Source: CBDHHC01 sp050633205
GTDB taxonomy: Bacteria > Pseudomonadota > Alphaproteobacteria > Rhizobiales > CBDHHC01
Direction of reading: 5' to 3'
Assembly (NCBI GenBank): GCA_050633205.1
Contig: JBOEGA010000076.1
Coordinates: forward strand, 1-21,690
DNA: 21,690 bases
Part shown: positions 15,054 to 21,690 of the stretch, in pieces
Layout of the letters: each line of letters opens with the position of its first letter
Position numbering within the stretch: the first letter of the stretch is position 1
Notes under the pieces: model-generated
Seen by the model: only the letters and a program-made list of their open reading frames with translations
The model's database searches: none
Told to the model about the DNA's origin: nothing
Position numbers and translations under genes: made by a program

Positions 15054-15977
15054 TCAGTCTGAGAAGTCGAGGCCCATTTCGCGGTAACGTTCCGGGTCAT
15101 CGCTCCATTTGCTGCGAACTTTTACAAATAGAAACAGATGAATTTTTGTTTCTGCAATTTCAGAAATTTCTTTACGGGATTCCGAGGAGATAGCTTTGAT
15201 AGTTTGGCCGTTTTTACCAATGACAATTTTTTTCTGGCTATCGCGCTCTACATAAATTGTCTGCTCAACCCGGACACTTCCATCTTTCAGAGTTTTCCAT
15301 TGGGTTGTTTCGATAGTTGAAGCATAGGGAAGCTCTTCGTGCAAACGAAGGTAAAGCTTTTCTCTGGTAATTTCAGCAGCATTGAAACGCATTGTAGCAT
15401 CGCCAAGCTGATCTTCCGGATACAACCAGGGACCGAAGGGCAGGGTAGAGGCTAAATATTCTCGTAAATCTTTCACCCCCTTACCATTCAGGGCTGAAAT
15501 CATAAAGACCTTGTCAAAGGTCGCCAGCTGATTAATTTCTTCAGTCAGGGCCAGCAGGTTTTCTTTTTCAATACAATCAATTTTATTGAGCAGAAGGACT
15601 TTGGGTGTATTGACGTTAGTAAGTCCGTCCAGGATCTTTCTTGAACCATCATCCAGCCCCTTCGCAGCATCTATAAGAAGGGCAACAACATCAGAATCTT
15701 TTACGCCATCCCAGGCTGCTCCAACCATCGCGCGGTCCAGGCGACGTTTAGGTGTAAAAATACCAGGCGTATCAACCAGAATTATCTGTGTATCGCCTTC
15801 CATTGCAATAGCACGAATTCTGGCACGGGTTGTCTGTACTTTATGAGTTACAATTGAAACTTTAGCGCCAACAAGTTGGTTGGTCAGGGTTGACTTTCCA
15901 GCATTTGGCGTACCGATAAGGGCTACAAATCCGCATTTGGTTGGTGCCGTCTCTAGGATATGATCCATATCAGACAT
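15054..15977 (-). CDS. era: GTPase Era
   Basis: 307 residues, the usual size. GTP-binding motifs: GTPNAGKST (22-30), DTPG (69-72), NKID (131-134), SALNG (161-165). A C-terminal KH domain follows with GKNGQTIK (254-261). Era binds 16S rRNA near its 3' end and helps mature the 30S subunit. The open frame reaches 16145, but ATG 15977 gives the normal family length and starts 8 bases inside the end of rnc, a translationally coupled arrangement typical of rnc-era. A weak GGAAAG lies upstream. It is the last gene of lepB-rnc-era here; recO, often next in alphaproteobacteria, is absent, replaced by the convergent antiporter. Confidence 0.96.
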   Translation of the reverse strand: MSDMDHILETAPTKCGFVALIGTPNAGKSTLTNQLVGAKVSIVTHKVQTTRARIRAIAMEGDTQIILVDTPGIFTPKRRLDRAMVGAAWDGVKDSDVVALLIDAAKGLDDGSRKILDGLTNVNTPKVLLLNKIDCIEKENLLALTEEINQLATFDKVFMISALNGKGVKDLREYLASTLPFGPWLYPEDQLGDATMRFNAAEITREKLYLRLHEELPYASTIETTQWKTLKDGSVRVEQTIYVERDSQKKIVIGKNGQTIKAISSESRKEISEIAETKIHLFLFVKVRSKWSDDPERYREMGLDFSD

Positions 15978-16665
15978 ATTCTGTGTCTTTCCAGATGCCT
16001 TCGCGACGTAGCATTGTTCGCGCAGCTTCCTGTTCTGATGCCCGCTTACTGGTTCCTGTGCCCTCAGCGGGGGCCAGTCCGTCAATGCGTACTTCTGTTG
16101 TAAATTGTGGTGCGTGATCCGGACCTTCTCGACTGACTTCTCCATATTTGGGGAGTGCCAGTCTTTTGCTCTGGGCCCATTCCTGAAGAGCAGATTTAGG
16201 ATCCGTGGGGATGATGTCAGAGCTTAGAAGCTTTGGAGACCACATTCTGAATATAAGTGTTCTTGTCGCTTCATAACCGGCATCTAAAAAAATTGCACCA
16301 AGGATAGCCTCACATGCATCAGCTAGAATTGTCGGCTTTTCACTGCCACCGCTTTCGCGTTCTCCTTCCCCCATAATAATATGGGGGCCTAGCTCAAGTT
16401 CCTGCGCAACAATTGCACAGGTATCTTTTTTTACCAGCCGGTTAAAGCGTCTTGCCAGTTCCCCCTCAGGGGCTTCAGGGAAGTTTCCATTTAACAGTTC
16501 TGCAATCGCAAGACCAAGCACACGGTCGCCCAGAAATTCCAGACGTTCATTGTTCTTGTCTTTTCCCATGCTGGCATGAGTCAATGCCAGCTTGAGAAGA
16601 GAAAGGTCTTTAAAGTTGTATTGCAGTATTTTCTGTACTGACTCGAACGAAGAATTTTTAGACAC
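15970..16665 (-). CDS. rnc: Ribonuclease III
   Basis: 231 residues. The signature ERLEFLGDRVLGL (40-52) and the metal-binding acids Glu43, Asp47, Asp116 and Glu119 are all present. A double-stranded-RNA-binding domain covers about 155-222. The enzyme cleaves double-stranded RNA and matures rRNA precursors in the cytoplasm. The start is GTG 16665, five bases after the lepB stop; the nearest Shine-Dalgarno-like GGAG lies 13 bases upstream inside lepB, so translation is probably coupled to lepB. The 3' end overlaps era by 8 bases. Confidence 0.96.
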   Translation of the reverse strand: MSKNSSFESVQKILQYNFKDLSLLKLALTHASMGKDKNNERLEFLGDRVLGLAIAELLNGNFPEAPEGELARRFNRLVKKDTCAIVAQELELGPHIIMGEGERESGGSEKPTILADACEAILGAIFLDAGYEATRTLIFRMWSPKLLSSDIIPTDPKSALQEWAQSKRLALPKYGEVSREGPDHAPQFTTEVRIDGLAPAEGTGTSKRASEQEAARTMLRREGIWKDTEYV

Positions 16666-16670
16666 AGAGA

Positions 16671-17420
16671 TTAACGAACTCCATTAAAAATCCGGGACCA
16701 GCGAGTTGTCATCGGCCAGGTCCAGAATTTAGCGATACTTGAATTTTTATCAGCGGAGAAAAATATAAATTCTGCGCGGCCGATAAAATTCTCAAATGGT
16801 ACAAAACCTACATTGCTTTGATCTCGACTATCAGATGAATTGTCTCGATTATCGCCCATCATAAAGTAATGGCCTTCAGGCACAACATATTCCTGAGTGT
16901 TATCAAAATAGCCATTAGGTTTTTCATCCAGAACCTTGTATTTCAGGCCTTCAGGAAGTGTTTCTTCATAAATGGTAATATGTTTATTTTCATCTTCATC
17001 GTAGTAAGTACCAACTTGTTTCTTGGGGATCGCTTTACCATTAATGAACAACTGTCCATTCGTGACCTGAATTCGGTCACCAGGCAGACCTATAACTCTC
17101 TTTATATAATCGATCTCTACCTGATTTGGCTTTCTGAAGACAGCAACATCTCCTCTTTTGGGCTGGCTGCCAAGAATCCGTCCATTAAAGAGGTTAAAGC
17201 TACCAGGTATTGAGTATTTGCTGTATCCGTAGCTGTATTTTGATACAAAGAGATAATCACCAATAAGAAGGGTCTCTTTCATAGAGCCTGAGGGGATATT
17301 AAATGGTTGTATGAGGAAAATTCGCACAAGGATGGCCAGAGCAAGCGCCTGAAGGACAATCTTGATGATGTCCATGAGCCCGTTTTCTTGTTTTTTATCT
17401 GCAGCTATATTTGTGCTCAT
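16671..17420 (-). CDS. lepB: Signal peptidase I
   Basis: 249 residues. A hydrophobic segment (about 15-38) anchors the protein, followed by the catalytic Ser46 in PSGSMKETL, the general-base Lys107 in YIKRVIGLPGD, and the box E sequence GDNRDNSSDSR (189-199). It removes signal peptides from exported proteins on the outer face of the inner membrane, which would include the secreted proteins of this window. The frame is open to a GTG at 17480, but ATG 17420 gives the usual N-terminus; GGGAG lies ten bases upstream, slightly far. It is the first gene of lepB-rnc-era. The genes pdxJ and acpS, which often precede it in alphaproteobacteria, are absent. Confidence 0.95.
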   Translation of the reverse strand: MSTNIAADKKQENGLMDIIKIVLQALALAILVRIFLIQPFNIPSGSMKETLLIGDYLFVSKYSYGYSKYSIPGSFNLFNGRILGSQPKRGDVAVFRKPNQVEIDYIKRVIGLPGDRIQVTNGQLFINGKAIPKKQVGTYYDEDENKHITIYEETLPEGLKYKVLDEKPNGYFDNTQEYVVPEGHYFMMGDNRDNSSDSRDQSNVGFVPFENFIGRAEFIFFSADKNSSIAKFWTWPMTTRWSRIFNGVR

Positions 17421-17548
17421 ATACCCATAACTCCCTGGAACCTCTTTATTTGTGTCACCTCGACAGGATGCTGAGTGCACAATCTACTCGTATATCGCTT
17501 CATTGCAGAATATGCAAACACTCTCGCCCTATATTGTTCATTTGTGCG

Positions 17549-17554
17549 ATTATA
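17549..17554 (-). promoter_or_regulatory. Candidate -10 box of the lepB operon
   Basis: A perfect TATAAT on the minus strand, with no good -35 box at the expected distance (TTTCAC 17 bases upstream). It would give a leader of about 120 bases before lepB. Weak, by eye only. Confidence 0.3.
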
Positions 17555-17581
17555 GGTATATGGGCAATAAAGTGAAACTTG

Positions 17582-17617
17582 AAATAGGGTGTTATGAGAA
17601 TTCTCTAACACCTATTT
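17582..17617. repeat. 36-base near-perfect palindrome between lepB and the peptidase gene
   Basis: AAATAGGGTGTTATGAGAA (17582-17600) and TTCTCTAACACCTATTT (17601-17617) pair over 17 positions with two single-base bulges in the left arm, centred on GAGAATTCTC. It lies about 50 bases upstream of the peptidase start and about 160 from lepB. It may be an operator, a hairpin, or the trace of a small palindromic element. Confidence 0.6.
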
Positions 17618-17666
17618 ATAAATAATGGGTCTATCTTACAGGGCATTGAGGTTAAAAGATAATTTT

Positions 17667-18449
17667 ATGGAAAAAAGTATAATGAATCATATGTGGGGTT
17701 TCTTGATTCTTGCTCTGAAACTTCTCAAAAGTGGAAAAATTTTACTTGCTGCACTGACACTCGGAGCTTATTCCTACGTTTTTACATGGCAGTTTGCGCT
17801 TGCGATCATGTGGGCTATTGGTGTGCATGAAATGGGGCATGTCTGGGCCATGCGTCGCACCGGAATGAAGACACCCGGATTTTACTTTATACCATTTCTC
17901 GGAGGAGCAGCTATCGGGGACAGGGCCACATCAGAGTGGCAGGATGTCTACATTACGGGCATGGGGCCTACCTGGGGTATACTGAGTGCCATTCCACCGA
18001 TTATTCTGTTCCTGTTCACCGGTGCCCCTATATGGGCTGTTATAATTGGGGGGATTGCGCTGGTTAATCTGTTCAACCTTCTGCCAATTTACCCACTTGA
18101 TGGCGGGCGTTTGATGAATTCGGTTTTTGCATCAGTCGCACCGGGAGCTCAGGTGGTTTATCTGGTTCTGGCTGCAGCTCTGGTCATTGCTGTCACGATT
18201 TACATCAAGATCTACTTTATCGCGGTGCTTTTTGTAATTGGCATTCTCGAAGTTTATTTTGACAGGAAAAATGTGAAATCTGGAGAGCTTGCACGGAAAC
18301 CACCTCTGAACAGAGATGGTTTCATTTTATCGGGGTTGTGGTATGGCGGCCTGATCCTTGTATTTATCGCGATGATCTATTTTATCAAGGATATCGAAGG
18401 TGCGGATCTTGCTCTGCGTATGCTGCGAGATGATACTTCAGGCCTGTAG
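17667..18449 (+). CDS. Site-2-protease-family membrane metalloprotease (M50-like)
   Basis: 260 residues from ATG 17667. Multiple hydrophobic segments surround the zinc motif HEMGH (54-58) and the second metal motif NLLPIYPLDGGR, whose Asp is residue 145, the hallmark pair of M50 intramembrane proteases. There is no PDZ or CBS domain, so it is not an RseP or SpoIVFB type; it resembles the small standalone family whose substrates are unknown. The C-terminal part has more hydrophobic segments (about 165-215 and 225-250). The start is uncertain: ATG 17625, 17667 and 17682 are in frame and none has a strong Shine-Dalgarno. It is divergent from lepB and ends one base from the convergent secreted protein gene. 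Confidence 0.88.
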   Translation: MEKSIMNHMWGFLILALKLLKSGKILLAALTLGAYSYVFTWQFALAIMWAIGVHEMGHVWAMRRTGMKTPGFYFIPFLGGAAIGDRATSEWQDVYITGMGPTWGILSAIPPIILFLFTGAPIWAVIIGGIALVNLFNLLPIYPLDGGRLMNSVFASVAPGAQVVYLVLAAALVIAVTIYIKIYFIAVLFVIGILEVYFDRKNVKSGELARKPPLNRDGFILSGLWYGGLILVFIAMIYFIKDIEGADLALRMLRDDTSGL

Positions 18450-18450
18450 T

Positions 18451-18882
18451 CTAATATCCGTGATAGTAATGAGGCTTTGGTCTTGAGTACCTTGGGCGGC
18501 AACCGTGATATTGCATACACCCACGATAATTGCTGTAACCACCCCAGTTTCTTCTGCAGCGTCGATGCCAGATGCTGCAGTTATTTCTTCTGGAATAGTG
18601 ATAATTGCGCGAAGGCCTCCATCCACGACGATGGCTTCGGTATGAGTTGCTGTAGCAGCCTTTTCGTTTCAGGCACTGCCTATAGCTATGGCGGTCAAAA
18701 CCCCGGCCATAATAGCATTCATGTTTCCAGTAATGGCAGCTTGTGTGTACTTTCACCAGCAGCTGACTTTCTCCGGCATAACCTTGAGGAGTAGGCGTTG
18801 ATGGATGTGCTAATGCCGTTTGAGAAAGAAAAATAGTAAAAATTAAAGTAAGTATAGCAGTCTTCAATTTAATAAATGTCAT
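18451..18882 (-). CDS. Secreted eight-cysteine basic protein with duplicated CX6C...CX5C module (copy B)
   Basis: 143 residues. Signal peptide 1 to about 25 (ending TALA), then a basic chain rich in Arg, Tyr, His and Ser. The mature cysteines are Cys49, 56, 70, 76 and Cys102, 109, 122, 128, giving C-x6-C-x13-C-x5-C and C-x6-C-x12-C-x5-C. Shared wording with copy A (10946-11386) includes C-x2-W within the first loop (CHYWKHEC, CAYWRDRC), NWG between the middle cysteines of module 2, and CMQYHGC against CMRFHRC. The proteins are paralogues, each an internal duplication. Function unknown. The start is ATG 18882 with only a weak site upstream. The stop codon is one base from that of the convergent peptidase gene. 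Confidence 0.85.
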   Translation of the reverse strand: MTFIKLKTAILTLIFTIFLSQTALAHPSTPTPQGYAGESQLLVKVHTSCHYWKHECYYGRGFDRHSYRQCLKRKGCYSNSYRSHRRGWRPSRNYHYSRRNNCSIWHRRCRRNWGGYSNYRGCMQYHGCRPRYSRPKPHYYHGY

Positions 18883-19064
18883 GATCCACTGTCTTTCAAC
18901 TGTGTTTTTAAGTTTGAGCGGATGTTTTACATGAACATTAAGTATAAATGAATTTATTATTATGTCTATACTTGTTGTATCTGTGGATATAGAGGAAATC
19001 TACAGCAGGGATAGCCGTATAATGAAGAGCAGGGAACTATTATTTTTTGAAGGATAGCTGTGGG

Positions 19065-19502
19065 TTATTTGCCTGATATCAGCAGATTTTGATTGAAGAT
19101 GGCAATTACGTCATCAGGAATAGGGATTGGCTTCCTTGAAGTTCGGTCCATAAGTACCAAAGCAGAGTCACAGGTACATGTGCATATTCCATTTTGAAAT
19201 AAAGCCTGTGACATGCCTATTGATGTTCTGCCGATACGGGTAATCGCTGAGCCGATCTGTATCTTGCCTGGCCAGTTCATTTCCTTATGAAATTCCAGGT
19301 CCATTTTAACAACAACAAAATTGGCGTTTGGTGTTAATTCATCAATAATTCCCGTATAAAGAAACTCAACACGTCCCGTTTCTATATAACTTACAAAGGC
19401 CAGGTTATTTACATGCCCGACCATATCATTATCGCTGAAACGAACAATCTCCTCTGATTGCAGGGGAAAATTGGCAAGTGATATATTATGAGGTGCGGGC
19501 AT
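19065..19502 (-). CDS. Acyl-CoA thioesterase of the hotdog (4HBT) family
   Basis: 145 residues, a single hotdog domain. The active-site region reads RFSDNDMVGHVNN (21-33), with the Asp26/Gly29/His30/Asn32-Asn33 pattern of 4-hydroxybenzoyl-CoA thioesterase-like enzymes, followed by the helix with Glu41 and Arg44. Such enzymes hydrolyse acyl-CoA thioesters in the cytoplasm; the chain specificity cannot be told. It follows kdsA by 14 bases and should be in the pyrG-kdsA transcript. The start ATG 19502 has only an AAAGA-like weak site. The 182 bases downstream show no convincing terminator. Confidence 0.88.
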   Translation of the reverse strand: MPAPHNISLANFPLQSEEIVRFSDNDMVGHVNNLAFVSYIETGRVEFLYTGIIDELTPNANFVVVKMDLEFHKEMNWPGKIQIGSAITRIGRTSIGMSQALFQNGICTCTCDSALVLMDRTSRKPIPIPDDVIAIFNQNLLISGK

Positions 19503-19516
19503 GTTTTTATCTTTGT

Positions 19517-20347
19517 TTATTGAGATTTTACGAGATTATCAATCGCCATCAGCTTTTTCATCAGGTCTTCAAATTCATTGATTGGAACCATATTCGGACC
19601 GTCAGAAGGTGCATTGTCCGGATCCTGATGGGTTTCAATGAAAAGCCCTGCGACACCAACCGCAACCGCAGCACGTGCAAGAACAGGGACAAACTCTCTC
19701 TGTCCGCCGCTGGTCGTACCACGTCCACCTGGCTGCTGTACCGAGTGTGTTGCATCGAAGATAACAGGGCATCCGGTTTCAGCCATGATTGGCAGGCCGC
19801 GCATATCAGAAACCAGCGTGTTATAGCCAAAGCTTGCTCCGCGTTCGGTAAGAAGAACGTTGGAATTTCCTGCTGAAAGCACCTTGCTGACAACATTGAT
19901 CATATCCCAAGGGGCCATGAACTGGCCTTTCTTGATCTTGACAACCTTACCAGTTTGGGCAGCTGCAATCAGAAGGTCAGTCTGGCGACACAAAAAGGCT
20001 GGAATCTGAAGTACATCAACAACTTCAGCAACCGGTTCACACTGTGCAGCTTCATGTACATCAGTCACAATTGGCAGACCAAGGAATTCCTTGATCTCTG
20101 CAAAGATAGGTAAGGCCTGCCCCAGCCCCAGCCCTCTTTCACTGCTGGCACTGGTTCTGTTTGCTTTGTCGAAAGAAGATTTATAGATTAGGCCAAATCC
20201 CAGTTTCTCTGAAATTTCTTTTAATGCACTGGCCGTTTCCAGTGCATGCTCACGACTTTCCATCTGACAGGGGCCCGCAAAAACTGCGATAGGGCCACTG
20301 TTGGATAAGCGGACTTTACCAATTTCAACTTCGGCTTTCGGCTCCAT
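19517..20347 (-). CDS. kdsA: 3-deoxy-8-phosphooctulonate (KDO-8-phosphate) synthase
   Basis: 276 residues, the family length. It condenses phosphoenolpyruvate with arabinose 5-phosphate to give KDO 8-phosphate for the lipopolysaccharide inner core. Visible motifs: AGPC (24-27), KSSFDKANRTS (56-66), DATHSVQ (198-204) and SDGPNM (248-253). The set Cys27, His201, Glu238, Asp249 matches the ligands of the metal-dependent class (as in Aquifex), unlike the E. coli enzyme, which has Asn in place of the Cys. The start ATG 20347 has a strong GGAGG seven bases upstream, and the gene lies 21 bases after pyrG. Confidence 0.96.
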   Translation of the reverse strand: MEPKAEVEIGKVRLSNSGPIAVFAGPCQMESREHALETASALKEISEKLGFGLIYKSSFDKANRTSASSERGLGLGQALPIFAEIKEFLGLPIVTDVHEAAQCEPVAEVVDVLQIPAFLCRQTDLLIAAAQTGKVVKIKKGQFMAPWDMINVVSKVLSAGNSNVLLTERGASFGYNTLVSDMRGLPIMAETGCPVIFDATHSVQQPGGRGTTSGGQREFVPVLARAAVAVGVAGLFIETHQDPDNAPSDGPNMVPINEFEDLMKKLMAIDNLVKSQ

Positions 20348-20368
20348 AAAGTGGCCTCCAATAAAATA

Positions 20369-21690
20369 TTAAACCAGTCTGCTTTGTCTGACCGCGGCCT
20401 CAATAAATGAAGCAAATAGCGGATGAGGATCAAAAGGTCTGGATTTTAGTTCCGGGTGATACTGGACACCGATAAACCATGGATGATCGGGAATTTCAAC
20501 TATTTCAGGCAGTAAACCGTCTGGAGATACACCTGACATTTTCATTCCGACTGATTCAAGTTGATCGCGATACCCCATATTCACTTCATAGCGATGGCGA
20601 TGGCGCTCGCTGATCTTGGTATCACCGTAAATTTCAGCAACCTTGCTGCCGGCTTCAAGTGTAGCATCAAAAGCGCCAAGCCTCATCGTGCCACCCATAT
20701 CACCATTGACTTTGCGTTGCTCCAGTTGGTTGCCATTCATCCATTCTGTCATGATGCCAACCACCGGATTTTCACAGGGACCAAATTCAGTCGAGCTTGC
20801 CTGTTGATTACCGACCAGATTGCGGATGACCTCTATAACAGCCATTTGCATGCCGAAGCATATCCCCAGATAGGGCACATGTCTTGTGCGGGCAAACTTG
20901 GCAGCATGAATTTTACCTTCAGAGCCACGCTCACCAAAGCCACCTGGCACCAGAATGCCATGAACATTCTCCAGGTAAGGCCCCGGATCTTCTTTTTCAA
21001 ATACTTCGGATTCAAACCACTCAAGGTTGACTTTTACCTTGTTAGCGATACCACCGTGAAACAGAGCCTCGTTCATTGATTTATAGGCGTCTTTCAGGCC
21101 GGTATACTTTCCAACAATACCAATTGTAACTTCGCCTTCAGGGCTCGCAATGCGTTCAGAAATTTCATGCCATTGGGCCAGTGCAGGCTTTGGTGCTTCA
21201 GTGATGCCGAAAGCATGAAGTACTTCCTTGTCGAGACCCTGTTCATGATAGGCAAGTGGCACATTGTAAATGCTTGCGATATCAAGTGCCTGAATTACGG
21301 CGCTTTCTCTGACATTACAAAATAATGCAATTTTACGACGTTCATCTTCAGGAATAGGGCGGTCACAACGGCACATTAGAATATCCGGCTGGATACCAAT
21401 CGAGCGCAGTTCTTTTACAGAATGTTGCGTGGGTTTCGTTTTTAGTTCACCGGCACTTGGAATATAGGGGACAAGTGTCAGGTGAACGAATATTGAATCT
21501 CCGCGCGGCAGCTCATTGCCAACCTGGCGAATAGCTTCAAAGAAGGGCAGGCCCTCAATATCACCGACAGTTCCACCAATTTCGCAGAGAACAAAGTCAA
21601 CATCTTCATTACCATCAAGCACAAAAGACTTGATCGCTTCTGTAACGTGCGGAACCACCTGAACAGTACCGCCAAGGTAATCACCTCTGC
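20369..21690 (-). CDS. pyrG: CTP synthase (C-terminal 439 residues; start beyond the window)
   Basis: The frame enters at the right edge reading RGDYLGGTVQVVPHVTEAIK, a conserved part of the synthetase domain, so roughly the first 100 residues lie outside. The enzyme converts UTP to CTP using ATP and glutamine. The C-terminal class I glutamine amidotransferase domain shows the nucleophile Cys in YLGICFGMQ and the His/Glu pair in GVQYHPEL. The synthetase part contains CEIGGTVGDIEGLPF and CRCDRPIP. The pyrG-kdsA neighbourhood is common in Gram-negative bacteria. Confidence 0.97.
   Translation of the reverse strand, partial: RGDYLGGTVQVVPHVTEAIKSFVLDGNEDVDFVLCEIGGTVGDIEGLPFFEAIRQVGNELPRGDSIFVHLTLVPYIPSAGELKTKPTQHSVKELRSIGIQPDILMCRCDRPIPEDERRKIALFCNVRESAVIQALDIASIYNVPLAYHEQGLDKEVLHAFGITEAPKPALAQWHEISERIASPEGEVTIGIVGKYTGLKDAYKSMNEALFHGGIANKVKVNLEWFESEVFEKEDPGPYLENVHGILVPGGFGERGSEGKIHAAKFARTRHVPYLGICFGMQMAVIEVIRNLVGNQQASSTEFGPCENPVVGIMTEWMNGNQLEQRKVNGDMGGTMRLGAFDATLEAGSKVAEIYGDTKISERHRHRYEVNMGYRDQLESVGMKMSGVSPDGLLPEIVEIPDHPWFIGVQYHPELKSRPFDPHPLFASFIEAAVRQSRLV

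Noticed and set aside
15978..16145. Extended N-terminus of Era (56 extra residues)
   Set aside because: The extension lies wholly within rnc in another frame; the start at 15977 gives the standard family length.
18883..19064. Possible terminator or small gene between the eight-cysteine protein and the thioesterase
   Set aside because: Only short direct repeats (GGATAGC twice) are visible; no stem with a T-tract and no frame with a ribosome site.
20561..21079. 172-codon plus-strand open frame inside pyrG
   Set aside because: Antisense to the conserved CTP synthase amidotransferase domain.

Overview
The window looks like chromosomal DNA of an alphaproteobacterium with a fairly AT-rich genome. 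Evidence: the lepB-rnc-era cluster; a pyrG-kdsA pair (kdsA implies a Kdo-containing lipopolysaccharide); a near-perfect Irr/ICE-type iron box, a regulator class typical of alphaproteobacteria; and a CreB/CreC-like two-component pair next to a DUF4173-type membrane protein. The exact genus cannot be read from the sequence. I see no tRNA, rRNA, CRISPR array, transposase or phage gene.

Left part (1-10.1 kb, all minus strand): a three-gene signalling operon (DUF4173-like membrane protein, CreB-like response regulator, CreC-like sensor kinase; 10098 to 6207) is followed by a second signalling operon with a large PAS/GAF hybrid histidine kinase (5953-2495). Twelve bases later comes a shorter hybrid-kinase homologue (2482-908) whose kinase core and first receiver have lost their catalytic residues, while its last receiver is intact. 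Beyond it, running off the left edge, is the N-terminal part of an acidic, disordered protein (712-1).

Middle part (10.1-13.3 kb): a small secreted protein of unknown function (plus strand, 10447-10884) converges on a small secreted eight-cysteine protein (10946-11386). Next is a monocistronic iron(III)-binding periplasmic protein (11576-12628) with a strong terminator and a candidate Irr box upstream. A roughly 680-base non-coding stretch (12629-13313) holds that box and a run of predicted RNA-like stem-loops ahead of the antiporter gene.

Right part (13.3-21.7 kb): a KefB-type cation/proton antiporter with a TrkA-N domain (plus) converges on lepB-rnc-era (minus). A divergent site-2-protease-family membrane peptidase (plus) abuts, one base apart, a second eight-cysteine secreted protein (minus). 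The window closes with pyrG-kdsA-thioesterase, read leftward, pyrG being cut by the right edge.

The most unusual items are (1) the two small secreted proteins that share a duplicated C-x6-C-x(11-13)-C-x5-C module, four copies in the window, which I cannot assign to a named family; (2) the pseudokinase-like hybrid kinase paired with an intact one; (3) the structured non-coding region before the antiporter; and (4) several strong palindromes in intergenic regions.
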